Shown here piece by piece: positions 1 to 8,593 of a DNA stretch of 64,000 nucleotides. This DNA comes from DASSTJ01 sp035707965. Lineage in GTDB: Bacteria > Actinomycetota > Actinomycetes > Actinomycetales > Angustibacteraceae. Every line of letters starts with the position of its first letter. Positions within the stretch are counted from its first letter, which is position 1. The position numbers were made by a program, and so were the translations under genes. Where the stretch lies: contig DASSTJ010000069.1 of the NCBI GenBank assembly GCA_035707965.1, positions 8,300 to 72,299 of the forward strand, given 5' to 3'. Below the pieces are notes generated by a model, which saw only the letters and a list, made by a program, of their open reading frames with translations, did not search any database and was not told the origin of the DNA.

Positions 1-660
1 GGCCGCGCCGCGCATGATGCGCTGGCCGACCGCCGTGGACCCGGTGAAGCAGACCTTGCGCACCATCGGGTGGGTGACGAAGCGCTCGCCGACCACAGAG
101 CCCTTGCCGGGCAGCACGCTGAGCAGGTGCTCCGGCAACCCCGCCTCCAGCGCCAGCTCGCCGAGCCGGACCGCGGTCAGCGGGGTCAGCTCGGCCGGCT
201 TGAGCACCACGGCGTTGCCCGCCGCGAGCGCGGGGGCGAGCCCCCACCCGGCGATCGGCATCGGGAAGTTCCACGGGACGATGACGCCGACCACGCCGAG
301 CGGCTCCTTGAAGGTGACGTCCAGGCCGCCCGCGACGGGGATCTGGCGCCCGAACAGCCGCTCCGGCCCCGCCGCGTAGTAGTCCAGCACGTCACGCACG
401 TTGCCTGCCTCCCAGCGCGCGTTGCCGATCGTGTGCCCGGCCCCGCGGACCTCGAGCTGAGCCAGCTCCTCGACATGGGCGTCGACCACGGCCGCGAAGC
501 GCCGCAGCAGGCGTCCCCGGTCGGCGGGTGCGAGGGCGGCCCACGTGCGCTGCGCCCGGGCCGCGCGCTCGACCGCTCGGTCCGTCCCGTCGGAGTCGAC
601 CAGCTCCACCGTCGTCAGGACGTCCTCGGTGGACGGGTCGATCACATCGTGCGTCGTCAT
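1..660 (-). CDS. Aldehyde dehydrogenase, N-terminal part (runs off left edge)
   Basis: NAD(P)-dependent aldehyde dehydrogenase. About 220 N-terminal residues are visible, reading leftward from an ATG at 660. The NAD-binding half is clear: an IVPWNFP segment, the KPAELTPLTA cofactor-binding stretch and FTGSTAVGQRI. The catalytic ELGGK glutamate and the active-site cysteine lie beyond the window edge. The ATG follows directly on the stop codon of the glutamine synthetase-like gene (no gap), so the two are almost certainly co-transcribed. From that context it probably oxidises an aldehyde made from a gamma-glutamylated amine (the PuuC-like step of putrescine breakdown) or a related amino-aldehyde. 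Family assignment is firm; the substrate is inferred. Confidence 0.9.
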   Translation of the reverse strand, partial: MTTHDVIDPSTEDVLTTVELVDSDGTDRAVERAARAQRTWAALAPADRGRLLRRFAAVVDAHVEELAQLEVRGAGHTIGNARWEAGNVRDVLDYYAAGPERLFGRQIPVAGGLDVTFKEPLGVVGVIVPWNFPMPIAGWGLAPALAAGNAVVLKPAELTPLTAVRLGELALEAGLPEHLLSVLPGKGSVVGERFVTHPMVRKVCFTGSTAVGQRIMRGAA

Positions 661-2025
661 TCAGAGCCTCTCGAAGCCACGGACGCGCTCCCAGTCGGTC
701 ACGGCCGCCTCGAAGGCGGCCAGCTCGACGTCGGCGGCGTTGACGTAATGGTCGACCACGTCGTCACCGAACCACGAACGGACCCGGTCGGACGACGCGA
801 AGAGGTCACGCGCCGCACGCAGCGTCCGTGGCACGTGCGGCTTGTCGGACAGGTACGCGTTGCCCACGAACGCGGGTTCGAGCGGCAGCTCGTTCTCGAT
901 GCCGTGCAGGCCGCCGGCCAGCATGCCGGCCACCGCGAGGTACGGGTTCACGTCGCCACCCGGCAGCCGGTTCTCCACCCGCAGCCCGGCGCCGTGACCG
1001 ACGACCCGGAGTGCGCACGTACGGTTGTCGTGCCCCCAGGCCACCGCGGTCGGAGCGAACGACCCGTCGGCGAACCTCTTGTACGAGTTGATGTTCGGTG
1101 CGTAGAGCAGCGTCAGCTCGGACAGGGTGTCCAGCACCCCGGCCACGAAGTGCTCGAACGCCGGTGTCGCGCCGGAGCCGTCGTCGAAGACGATGCCCCC
1201 GTCGTTGCCGCGCAGGCTCATGTGGATGTGGCACGAGCTGCCCTCGCGCTCGTCGAACTTCGCCATGAAGGTCAGCGACTTGCCGTGGGCCGCCGCGATC
1301 TCCTTGGCACCGTTCTTGTAGACGCTGTGCTGGTCGGCGGTGCGCACCACCTCGTCGAAGAGGAACGCGATCTCGTGCTGCCCGAGGTTGCACTCCCCCT
1401 TCGCCGACTCCACCGTCAGGCCGGCGGCGTCCATGCTGCTGCGGATGTCGCGCAGCAGCGGCTCGACGCGCGTCCCCCCGAGGATCGAGTAGTCGACGTT
1501 GTAGCGGTTGGACGGCGTGAGGCCGGCGTAGCGCTTGTCCCACGCCTGCTCGTACGTGTCGTCGAAGACCATGAACTCCAGCTCGGTGCCGGCGAGCGCG
1601 GTGTAGCCCAGGGCGTCCGCACGAGCAGCCTGTTCCCGGAGCACCTGGCGCGGTGACTGCCGCACGGGCCCGCCGTCGATCCACGCGAGGTCGCACTGCA
1701 CCATCGCGGTGCCGGGCCACCAGGGCGTGAGCCGGAGCGTCCCGAGGTCGGGGTGCAGACCCATGTCGCCGTAGCCGGTCCCCCACGAGCTGATGGCGTA
1801 CCCGCCGACCGTGTTCATGTCGACGTCCACGGCGAGCAGGTAGTTGCACGCCTCCGTTCCGTGCTCGAGCACGTGCTCTTCGAAGAAGCGAGCGTGGATC
1901 CGTTTGCCCTGCAGGCGTCCCTGCATGTCGGTGAACGCGACGACGACCGTGTCGATGTCGCCGGACCCCACGAGGGCCGTCAGCTCGTCGACGGTCAGCG
2001 GCGCCCGCGTCTGAAGTGCTGCCAT
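661..2025 (-). CDS. Glutamine synthetase family protein, probable gamma-glutamyl-polyamine/amine ligase
   Basis: 454 residues, full length for the GS-I-like ligases. The beta-grasp N-terminal part (about 15-110) and the catalytic domain are both present, with AGTELEFMVFDD as the metal-binding glutamates, a SCHIHMSL metal/ATP segment and the ENRLPGGDVNPYLA C-terminal signature. The usual adenylylation-loop sequence (NLYxLPP) is replaced by NAYLSDKPH, so control by adenylylation looks unlikely. Shine-Dalgarno GAGGAAG precedes the ATG. With an APC permease, a GntR regulator and an aldehyde dehydrogenase in one operon, it most likely gamma-glutamylates putrescine or another amine for catabolism (PuuA/GlnA3 type) rather than making glutamine. 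An ethanolamine ligase role (GlnA4 type) is the main alternative. Confidence 0.85.
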   Translation of the reverse strand: MAALQTRAPLTVDELTALVGSGDIDTVVVAFTDMQGRLQGKRIHARFFEEHVLEHGTEACNYLLAVDVDMNTVGGYAISSWGTGYGDMGLHPDLGTLRLTPWWPGTAMVQCDLAWIDGGPVRQSPRQVLREQAARADALGYTALAGTELEFMVFDDTYEQAWDKRYAGLTPSNRYNVDYSILGGTRVEPLLRDIRSSMDAAGLTVESAKGECNLGQHEIAFLFDEVVRTADQHSVYKNGAKEIAAAHGKSLTFMAKFDEREGSSCHIHMSLRGNDGGIVFDDGSGATPAFEHFVAGVLDTLSELTLLYAPNINSYKRFADGSFAPTAVAWGHDNRTCALRVVGHGAGLRVENRLPGGDVNPYLAVAGMLAGGLHGIENELPLEPAFVGNAYLSDKPHVPRTLRAARDLFASSDRVRSWFGDDVVDHYVNAADVELAAFEAAVTDWERVRGFERL

Positions 2026-2078
2026 GTCGTGCTTCCTCGTCTTCGTGTCGAAGTTCGCGTGGTCGTGGATGGTGCCGT

Positions 2079-2825
2079 TCAGCCCAGGAGGCCCCGCAGC
2101 AGCGCGGACGTCGCCGAGCAGTGCTCCTCCATGGCGGCGCGGGCACCGTCGGGGTCACCTGCCAGGACGGCGTCCACGACCTGCCGGTGCTGGGCGTTGG
2201 AGTGCGCGATGTTCGGTCCCAGCACCGGGATGGCTGTCAACAGCTCGTGGACCAGCGACTGGACCTGCGTCACCGCCCCGACGAGCAGCTCCGACCCGGA
2301 CAGCGTGACGATCGCCAGGTGCAGGCGCGAGTCCGCCACCCGGTGCGTCGCGACGTCGCGGGACTGCTCGACCTTCACGCGGCACTGGACCAGCCACGCT
2401 CTCTGCTGCGCCGTGAGGTCGCGGGTCGCCGCGAGCGCCGCCGCTCCCGGCTCCACGACGGCGCGGAAGTCGAGCGCGTCGTGAAGCTCGGCGCCGGTCC
2501 GGCGGAGCGGCTGGCGGGCCTCGCCCTGGTACGTCACGACCGTGCCGCCACCGCGGCCGCGGTGCGTCTGCACCATGCCCGCCTGGCGCAGGGCGCCGAT
2601 GGCCTCGCGCAAGGTGGTGCGGCTGACACCGAGGCGCTCGGCGAGCTCCCGCTCCGGTGGTAGCCGCTCCCCCCGGGCGAACACCCCGAGCCGCACGCTG
2701 GTCGCCAGCTGCTCCACGGTGGCCTCGAAGGCGTTGCCTTCTCGGACCGGTCGGAGCACGGCGTCGGGCAGCGCCGTCGACAGCTCGTCGTCGGCTTCGG
2801 GGTGCCCGGCAGCAGCCACGTTCAT
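2079..2825 (-). CDS. GntR/FadR-family transcriptional regulator
   Basis: 248 residues. An N-terminal winged helix-turn-helix (about 35-100) carries the typical GntR stretch ERELAERLGVSRTTLREAI and a QTHRGRGGGTVV wing. It is followed by an all-helical FCD ligand-binding domain (about 115-240) with the spaced acidic/histidine residues of the FadR group (ADSRLHLAI, NAQHRQVVDAV). The ATG overlaps the permease stop codon by 4 bases (ATGA), which fixes the start and shows translational coupling. Most likely the local repressor of the amine-utilisation operon, responding to a pathway substrate or acyl-like intermediate. Confidence 0.88.
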   Translation of the reverse strand: MNVAAAGHPEADDELSTALPDAVLRPVREGNAFEATVEQLATSVRLGVFARGERLPPERELAERLGVSRTTLREAIGALRQAGMVQTHRGRGGGTVVTYQGEARQPLRRTGAELHDALDFRAVVEPGAAALAATRDLTAQQRAWLVQCRVKVEQSRDVATHRVADSRLHLAIVTLSGSELLVGAVTQVQSLVHELLTAIPVLGPNIAHSNAQHRQVVDAVLAGDPDGARAAMEEHCSATSALLRGLLG

Positions 2826-4342
2826 CCCTCGAGGATCCTCGACGGGTCCTTGGTGTCGTGACCTTGGGGCACGTCCTTCAGGAAGTGGTGACGACCGCCC
2901 ACGAACCAGGTCACGGTGGCGAACACGAGCACCGCCAGGACGGCGACGGGCGCGTAGTTGAAGGAGTCCACCGTGATGGGGTTGGCGGGCGGCAGCATGA
3001 ACAGCACCACGATGAACGCGACCCAGCCGACCGCGACCCAGCCGATCAGTGCGCTCCACCGACCGAGGTTCCACGGGCCGGTCTGGAAGTCAGGGTTCAG
3101 CCGGCGCAGCAGGACCGGCACGACGTAGGCGATGTAGAGACCGATGACGGCGATGGACGTCACGGCGAGGTACGCCGTGTAGCTCTTCAGCGCCGGGCTC
3201 GCGAGGATGATCGAGCAGACGACGCACAGCCAGATCGAGTTCGTGGGCGTCCCCGTCCGGGGGTTCACCTTCGACCACCAGCGCGACCCGGGCAGCGCGT
3301 TGTCGCGGCTGAACGCGTACGACATGCGGGAGTTCGCGGTGACGGACGCCATGCCGCAGAAGAACTGCGCGACCGCACAGATGAGCACCAGCAGCTTGCC
3401 CAGCGAGGAGCCAGCTGCGTCGAGGAAGATCTGCGCCGGAGGCAGTCCCGTCGAGGTCGCGCGCTCCGCGGCGTAGTCCTGGATCGACATCGTCACCATG
3501 ATGAGCAGGATCCAGCCGGCGAAGATCGAGACCAGCACGCTGTTGACGATGCCCTTCGGGGCGTTGAGGCTCGCCCCCTTGGTCTCCTCGGCGACGTGTG
3601 CCGACGCGTCGAAGCCCGTGTACGTGTACTGGGCCATGAGCAGGCCGATGAGGAAGGCGTAGAGACCGCTGCCCCACCCGGTGTCGTTGACGAAGTGCGT
3701 GAAGGTCCACGAGAGCGACTGGTGCTGGTCCGGCACGACCGCCAGCACGACGACGATGATCGCGACGCCGCCGACGTGCCACCACGCGCTGACGTTCGAG
3801 AGCAGCCGGACGAGGTTGACGCCGAACGTGTTGAGCAGGCCGTGCAGCCCCAGGATGACCACGAAGGCGATGAACGTCCGCACCGTGGTCACCTCCAGGC
3901 CGGTCGTGAGGTCGAGGAACGCCATCCAGGTCACGGCCGCCCCGAAGTCGATAGCCGCGGTCACGGCCACCTCGCCCAGGAAGTTGAACCAGCCGACGTA
4001 CCAGGCCCAGACGGCCTTGTTGCGGCGGGCCAGGCGGCCGGCCCAGTAGTACAGGCCACCGGCTGTCGGGTAGACCGAGCACACCTCACCCATGGCGAGT
4101 GCCACGCAGAGCACGAAGACGCCGACGAGGGGCCAGCCGATCGTGATCGCCACCGGCCCTCCGGCGGTCATGGCGATCCCGTACGAGGTGATGCAGCCCG
4201 CGAGGATCGAGATGATCGAGAACGAGACGGCGAAGTTGGAGAAGCCGCTCATGCCTCGATGGAGCTCTTGCTTGTAGCCGAGCTCGGCCAGCGCGCGTGC
4301 GTCGTCGTCGAGCGAGTCGTCGAGGGTCTGCTCTGTCGCCAT
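2822..4342 (-). CDS. APC-superfamily amino acid/polyamine permease
   Basis: 506 residues with about 12 hydrophobic membrane segments. The N-terminal GYKQELHRGMSGFSNFAVSFS region followed by ITSYGIAMTAGGPV matches the amino acid/GABA/polyamine permease branch of the APC family. First gene of the amine operon. The start was chosen at the ATG with a GAGAGGA ribosome site 7 bases upstream; an in-frame extension of 29 residues has no such site and unlike composition. Imports the amine or amino acid handled by the downstream ligase and dehydrogenase; exact substrate unknown. Confidence 0.88.
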   Translation of the reverse strand: MATEQTLDDSLDDDARALAELGYKQELHRGMSGFSNFAVSFSIISILAGCITSYGIAMTAGGPVAITIGWPLVGVFVLCVALAMGEVCSVYPTAGGLYYWAGRLARRNKAVWAWYVGWFNFLGEVAVTAAIDFGAAVTWMAFLDLTTGLEVTTVRTFIAFVVILGLHGLLNTFGVNLVRLLSNVSAWWHVGGVAIIVVVLAVVPDQHQSLSWTFTHFVNDTGWGSGLYAFLIGLLMAQYTYTGFDASAHVAEETKGASLNAPKGIVNSVLVSIFAGWILLIMVTMSIQDYAAERATSTGLPPAQIFLDAAGSSLGKLLVLICAVAQFFCGMASVTANSRMSYAFSRDNALPGSRWWSKVNPRTGTPTNSIWLCVVCSIILASPALKSYTAYLAVTSIAVIGLYIAYVVPVLLRRLNPDFQTGPWNLGRWSALIGWVAVGWVAFIVVLFMLPPANPITVDSFNYAPVAVLAVLVFATVTWFVGGRHHFLKDVPQGHDTKDPSRILEG

Positions 4343-4392
4343 GGCGTCCTCTCCAGACCAGGACGGGGCCACGACTGGCCCATGTCGTGAGG

Positions 4393-4436
4393 ACTCCGGA
4401 TCTTGCTCCCTGCGCGCAGGCCTCGTCAATGGTTTG
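4393..4436 (-). promoter_or_regulatory. Candidate promoter of the amine operon with a palindrome in the spacer
   Basis: On the minus strand a TTGACG -35 (4429-4424) and CAAGAT -10 (4405-4400) are separated by 18 bases. The spacer holds the perfect 12-base palindrome CCTGCGCGCAGG (4410-4421), a plausible operator for the GntR-type regulator made from the same operon. Predicted start is about 50 bases before the permease ATG. The rest of 4343-4456 carries no gene. Confidence 0.45.
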
Positions 4437-4456
4437 GAGACGGTCCTTTTAGGAGG

Positions 4457-5542
4457 TCAGACGAGCCGGTGCATCCAGCCGTGGACGTCGTCGGCGCGAC
4501 CCTGCTGGACGTCGAGCAGCGCCTGACGCACGGCGCCGGTCACCGGGCCGGTCGAACCGTCGCCCATGACGACGTCGCCCGACGCCGACGCGAGCCGGCC
4601 CACCGGCGTCACGACCGCGGCCGTGCCGCACGCGAACACCTCGCGCACTGCCCCCGACGCCGCACCGTCCCGCCACTCGTCGATCGACACCCGCCGCTCG
4701 GAGACCTCGTGGCCCAGGTCGGCGGCGATCTGCAGGATCGACCGACGGGTCACACCCTCGAGGATCGTGCCGGTGAGCTGCGGCGTGACCAGGGTGCCGT
4801 CGTCCAGGACGAAGAACAGGTTCATGCCGCCCAGCTCCTCGACCCAGCGGTGCTCGACCGCATCGAGGAAGCACACCTGGTCGCAGCCGTGGTCGCTGGC
4901 CTCGACCTGGGCCGAGAGGCTCGCTGCGTAGTTGCCTCCGCACTTGGCCGCTCCGGTGCCCCCAGGGGCCGCACGGGTGTAGTCCTGCGACACCCAGATG
5001 GAGACGGGCTTCACGCCGCCCGAGAAGTAGGCGCCCGCCGGAGACGCGATCACGCAGTACGTGACCTCGGCCGCCGCGCGGACGCCGAGGAACGCCTCCG
5101 AGGCGAACATGAAGGGCCGTAGGTAGAGGCTCGCCTCACCGCCGGAGGGCACCCACGCCTGGTCGACGTCGACCAGTGCCTCGATCGACACCACGAAGTC
5201 GTCGACCGGCAGCTCAGGCAGCGCGAGCCGGCGGGCCGATCGCTGGAACCGCTCGGCGTTCGCCTGCGGCCGGAACGCCCACACCGACCCGTCGTCGTGC
5301 CGGTACGCCTTGAGGCCCTCGAAGATCTCCTGGGCGTAGTGCAGCACGGCCGCGGACGGGTCGAGCTGCAGCGGGCCGTAGGGGCGCACCTGCGCGTCGT
5401 GCCAGCCGGCGTCGGGCGTCCACGTGACGTGGACCATGTGGTCGGTGAAGTGCTTGCCGAAGCCCGGCGCCGCGAGCACCTGCTGCCGCTCCTGCTCGGA
5501 ACGGGGCTGGTCGTTGCGCTTGAGGACGAATTCCAGGGCCAT
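4457..5542 (-). CDS. ilvE: Branched-chain amino acid aminotransferase
   Basis: 361 residues, the usual length of the class IV (fold type IV) branched-chain aminotransferase. It transfers the amino group between glutamate and the 2-keto acids of Leu, Ile and Val. Visible signatures are the long N-terminal GPLQLDPSAAVLHYAQEIFEG segment, the PLP lysine in GAAKCGGNYA, and the EELGGMNLFFV...LTGTILEGVTR region that binds the PLP phosphate. It lies 22 bases after leuB, and a TAACGT hexamer 6 bases before the ATG suggests a start of its own as well as read-through. Confidence 0.96.
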   Translation of the reverse strand: MALEFVLKRNDQPRSEQERQQVLAAPGFGKHFTDHMVHVTWTPDAGWHDAQVRPYGPLQLDPSAAVLHYAQEIFEGLKAYRHDDGSVWAFRPQANAERFQRSARRLALPELPVDDFVVSIEALVDVDQAWVPSGGEASLYLRPFMFASEAFLGVRAAAEVTYCVIASPAGAYFSGGVKPVSIWVSQDYTRAAPGGTGAAKCGGNYAASLSAQVEASDHGCDQVCFLDAVEHRWVEELGGMNLFFVLDDGTLVTPQLTGTILEGVTRRSILQIAADLGHEVSERRVSIDEWRDGAASGAVREVFACGTAAVVTPVGRLASASGDVVMGDGSTGPVTGAVRQALLDVQQGRADDVHGWMHRLV

Positions 5543-5548
5543 GCAGGG

Positions 5549-5554
5549 ACGTTA
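5549..5554 (-). promoter_or_regulatory. Leaderless-type -10 element before ilvE
   Basis: TAACGT ends 6 bases before the ilvE ATG (5542). At this distance transcription would begin at or next to the start codon. No Shine-Dalgarno sequence is visible. No clear -35. Confidence 0.5.
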
Positions 5555-5564
5555 CCGCAGCGGT

Positions 5565-6614
5565 TCAGCCCACCGCAGCGGCCGCCAGCGCGTCGCCGAC
5601 CTCAGCCGTGGACCGGGATTCGGGCAGCGACGAGCGCTGCTTGAGGTCGCCGGCGACCGCGTGGTCCACGCGGGCGGCCGCGCTCGCCAGACCGAGGTGC
5701 TGCAGCAGCAGGCCGACCGACAGCACCGTGGCGGTGGGGTCAGCCTTCTGCTGGCCCGCGATGTCCGGCGCCGAGCCGTGCACCGGCTCGAACATGCTCG
5801 GCACCGACCGGTCAGGGTTGATGTTGGCGCTGGCGGCGAGCCCGATGCCGCCGGTCACCGCGGCGGCCAGGTCGGTGATGATGTCGCCGAAGAGGTTGTC
5901 CGTGACGATGACGTCGAAGCGCGCCGGATCGGTGACGAGGAAGATCGTGGCGGCGTCGACGTGCAGGTAGTCGGTCGTCACGTCCGGGAACTCGGCCCCG
6001 ACGGCCTCGACCGTGCGTCGCCACAGGTGGCCCGCGTGGCTCAGGACGTTGTGCTTGTGCACCAGGGTGAGGTGCTGGCGCTGGCGAGCCTGAGCCCGTG
6101 CGAAGGCGTCGCGCACCACCCGCTCCACGCCGAAGGCGGTGTTGACGCTGACCTCGGTGGCCACCTCGTGGGGCGTGCCCACCCGCAGCGCCCCGCCGTT
6201 GCCCGTGTACGGCCCCTCGGTGCCCTCCCGGACGACGACGAAGTCGACCTCGCCGGGATCGGCCAGCGGGCTCTCGACCCCGGGGTAGAGCCGGCCGGGA
6301 CGCAGGTTCACGTAGTGGTCGAGCTCGAACCGCAGCCGGAGCAGCAGCCCGCGCTCCAGCACCCCGCTCGGCACGCTGGGATCACCGACGGCACCGAGCA
6401 GGATCGCGTCGTGCTGTCGCAGCTCGGCCAGGACGCCGTCGGGCAGCGTCTCCCCGGTGGCGTGCCAACGCCGCGCACCCAGGTCGTACTCGGTGAGGTC
6501 GAACCTCACGTCGTCCGGCTCCGTGGCGGCGCGCAGCACCTTGAGCCCCTCGGCCACCACCTCGGTGCCGATGCCGTCACCGGGGACGACCGCGAGCGAG
6601 AACGTCTGCGCCAT
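5565..6614 (-). CDS. leuB: 3-isopropylmalate dehydrogenase
   Basis: 349 residues. Oxidatively decarboxylates 3-isopropylmalate in leucine synthesis. It matches the shorter actinobacterial LeuB form: N-terminal VVPGDGIGTEV, substrate arginine region LLLRLRFELDHYVNLRP, VREGTEGPYTGNGG, and the metal-binding VTDNLFGDIITDL. The adenine-binding end FEPVHGSAPDIAG is intact. Start chosen at ATG 6614 because a TAGAGT -10 hexamer lies 7 bases upstream; a GTG three codons earlier is the alternative. Followed by ilvE 22 bases later. Confidence 0.95.
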   Translation of the reverse strand: MAQTFSLAVVPGDGIGTEVVAEGLKVLRAATEPDDVRFDLTEYDLGARRWHATGETLPDGVLAELRQHDAILLGAVGDPSVPSGVLERGLLLRLRFELDHYVNLRPGRLYPGVESPLADPGEVDFVVVREGTEGPYTGNGGALRVGTPHEVATEVSVNTAFGVERVVRDAFARAQARQRQHLTLVHKHNVLSHAGHLWRRTVEAVGAEFPDVTTDYLHVDAATIFLVTDPARFDVIVTDNLFGDIITDLAAAVTGGIGLAASANINPDRSVPSMFEPVHGSAPDIAGQQKADPTATVLSVGLLLQHLGLASAAARVDHAVAGDLKQRSSLPESRSTAEVGDALAAAAVG

Positions 6615-6621
6615 GGCGGTC

Positions 6622-6627
6622 ACTCTA
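6622..6627 (-). promoter_or_regulatory. Leaderless-type -10 element before leuB
   Basis: TAGAGT ends 7 bases before ATG 6614 and overlaps the alternative upstream GTG, which supports the shorter protein. No ribosome-binding site is visible. Confidence 0.5.
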
Positions 6628-6683
6628 GAGCAGCGTCCAGATGGCGGACGAATCGGTCTCAGCAGCCGGGCGGCTGAGGCTCG

Positions 6684-6764
6684 TCAGTCGTCGCAGTGCC
6701 CTTGGTCACGCAGGTCCATCGACTCCTGCAGTGCGCGGCGGGTCAGCTCGTCGGCCTCGTTCAT
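6684..6764 (-). CDS. Possible 26-residue small protein between ilvC and leuB
   Basis: A short open frame of 26 codons plus stop. It starts at an ATG with a strong ribosome site (GAGAAGGA, 6 bases upstream). The peptide is acidic and hydrophilic with one cysteine (starts MNEADELTRRAL, ends GHCDD), has no membrane segment and shows no run of Leu codons that would make it a leucine attenuator. Function unknown. It occupies part of the 6628-7007 stretch, which otherwise holds only the ilvC terminator hairpin. The ribosome site is the main reason to list it. Confidence 0.4.
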   Translation of the reverse strand: MNEADELTRRALQESMDLRDQGHCDD

Positions 6765-6952
6765 GGCAGGTCCTTCTCGTCCGGTGCGTGGGAGGCGGCC
6801 GTACGCCGGAGCGCGTGGGTGCGCAGCCGGCACGGCCTAGGGCGGACAGACGAGACGAACGCGGGATCACCGCGACGCCGTCGCGCCCTCCACGGCAGGA
6901 ACACGGATGAGGAGCTGCCGTACGTCGTCCAGGGTAGTCGGACGTCCAACTA

Positions 6953-6995
6953 CCGGCCAGGGGTGTTTCGGGATGCGAGACGCACCCCTGGCCGG
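6953..6995 (-). terminator. Strong hairpin downstream of ilvC
   Basis: Perfect 13-base inverted repeat: arms 6953-6965 and 6983-6995 (CCGGCCAGGGGTG and its complement) with a 17-base loop, 12 bases after the ilvC stop. No T-run follows, as is common for actinobacterial terminators. A second small palindrome (GTAGT...ACTAC around GGACGTCC, 6935-6954) adjoins it. Confidence 0.7.
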
Positions 6996-7007
6996 CCGTC
7001 CGGCACC

Positions 7008-8036
7008 TCAGCGAGCCGCGGTGCCTTCGGTGTAGTCGTCATCGGACGACTTGACCCACGCCATGAGCCCTCGGAGCTGACGACCTGTCGCCTCGATCGG
7101 GTGCTGCTCCCCCTCGGCGCGCAGCTTGGCGAACTCCGGCGCTCCCGCGTCCTGGTCGGCGATGAACCGGCGGGCGAAGGTGCCGTCCTTGATGTCGGAG
7201 AGCACGTCCTTCATCCGCTCCTTGACGGACTCGTCGATGACCCGGGGGCCGGAGACGTAGTCCCCGTACTCGGCCGTGTCGCTGACGCTCCACCGCTGCT
7301 TCGCGATGCCGCCCTCGTACATGAGGTCGACGATGAGCTTGAGCTCGTGCAGGCACTCGAAGTACGCGACCTCCGGCTGGTAGCCGGCCTCGGTCAGCAC
7401 TTCGAAACCCTCCTGGACGAGCCGCGAGACGCCGCCGCACAGGACCGCCTGCTCGCCGAACAGGTCGGTCTCGGTCTCCTCGGTGAACGTCGTGCGGATG
7501 CCACCGGCCCGCAGCCCGCCGAGCGCCTTGGCGTAGGCCAGGGTGAGGGGCCAGGCGTTGCCGGTCGCGTCCTTCTCGACGGCGACGAGCACGGGCACGC
7601 CGCGACCGTCGGAGTACTCACGGCGCACCAGGTGACCTGGGCCCTTCGGCGCGACCATCGCCACGTCCACGCCATCGGGGGCGGTGATGTAGCCGAACCG
7701 GATGTTGAACCCGTGCCCGAAGAACAGCGCGTCACCAGGTGCGAGGTTGGGCTCGATCGCCTCGGCGTACACGTGCCGCTGCACGTGGTCCGGCGTGAGG
7801 ATCATGATGAGGTCGGCCTCCTGCGCCGCCTGTGCGGGCGTGACGACCCGCAGGCCCTCCGCCGCCGCCTTCGCGCGGCTGCGGCTCGTCTCCGGCAGAC
7901 CGACCCGGACGTCGATGCCGCTGTCGCGCAGGTTCAGCGCGTGCGCGTGACCCTGGCTGCCGTAGCCGATGATCGCGACCTTGCGGTTCGCGAGGGCAGC
8001 GAGGTCGGCGTCGTCGTCGTAGTACATCGTGGCCAC
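7008..8036 (-). CDS. ilvC: Ketol-acid reductoisomerase
   Basis: 342 residues, class I (short) form. Isomerises and reduces acetolactate or acetohydroxybutyrate using NADPH and Mg2+. The N-terminal Rossmann motif is AIIGYGSQGHAHALNLRDSG, followed by SRSRAKAAAEG, whose basic and serine residues favour NADPH. The knotted C-terminal domain has the metal ligands in TDLFGEQAVLCGG and ECLHELKLIVDLMYEGG. Third gene of ilvB-ilvN-ilvC, 47 bases after ilvN, ending at a strong hairpin. Confidence 0.97.
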   Translation of the reverse strand: MATMYYDDDADLAALANRKVAIIGYGSQGHAHALNLRDSGIDVRVGLPETSRSRAKAAAEGLRVVTPAQAAQEADLIMILTPDHVQRHVYAEAIEPNLAPGDALFFGHGFNIRFGYITAPDGVDVAMVAPKGPGHLVRREYSDGRGVPVLVAVEKDATGNAWPLTLAYAKALGGLRAGGIRTTFTEETETDLFGEQAVLCGGVSRLVQEGFEVLTEAGYQPEVAYFECLHELKLIVDLMYEGGIAKQRWSVSDTAEYGDYVSGPRVIDESVKERMKDVLSDIKDGTFARRFIADQDAGAPEFAKLRAEGEQHPIEATGRQLRGLMAWVKSSDDDYTEGTAAR

Positions 8037-8083
8037 AGGGGCTCTCCTTCGTCCTGGTGTGGTGCAGGGAACGGTGGGGTGGG

Positions 8084-8593
8084 TCAGGCCGAGCGCAGGG
8101 CGCGGTCGCTCATGCTGCGCGAGCCGCGGCCCACCGCGACCAGTCCGGACTGGACCAGCTCGCGGACGCCGAACGGCTCGAGGACGCGCAGCAGCGCGGC
8201 CAGCTTGTCGGCGTTGCCCGTCGCCTCGATGGTGACGGCGTCGGTGGACACGTCGACCACCTTGGCACGGAAGAGCTGCGCGATCTCGAGCACGTGCGAG
8301 CGGGACGGCAGGTCCGCCCGCACCTTGACGAGCAGCAGCTCGCGCTGCACGGACGACGTCGGCTCGAGCTCGACGACCTTGATGACCTCGACGAGCTTGT
8401 TGAGCTGCTTGGTGACCTGCTCGAGCGGCAGGTCCTCGACGTCCACGACGACGGTCATGCGGGACACGTCCGAGTGCTCGGTCGGTCCCACCGCAAGAGA
8501 CTCGATGTTGAAGCCGCGGCGCGAGAACAGACCGGCGATCCTGGCCAGGACACCGGGCCGGTCCTCGACCAGCACGGACAGCGTGTGCTTCAT
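8084..8593 (-). CDS. ilvN: Acetolactate synthase regulatory (small) subunit
   Basis: 169 residues. An N-terminal ACT domain (about 1-75; LSVLVEDRPGVLARIAGLFSRRGFNI) binds valine and transmits feedback inhibition to IlvB. The C-terminal half (about 85-160) is the ALS small-subunit domain that activates the catalytic chain. Start overlaps the ilvB stop by one base (TGATG), so the two subunits are translationally coupled. Confidence 0.97.
   Translation of the reverse strand: MKHTLSVLVEDRPGVLARIAGLFSRRGFNIESLAVGPTEHSDVSRMTVVVDVEDLPLEQVTKQLNKLVEVIKVVELEPTSSVQRELLLVKVRADLPSRSHVLEIAQLFRAKVVDVSTDAVTIEATGNADKLAALLRVLEPFGVRELVQSGLVAVGRGSRSMSDRALRSA

Noticed and set aside
6684..6764. Leucine attenuator leader for leuB
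   Set aside because: Only three dispersed Leu codons, no terminator/antiterminator pair before leuB, and leuB has its own close -10 element.
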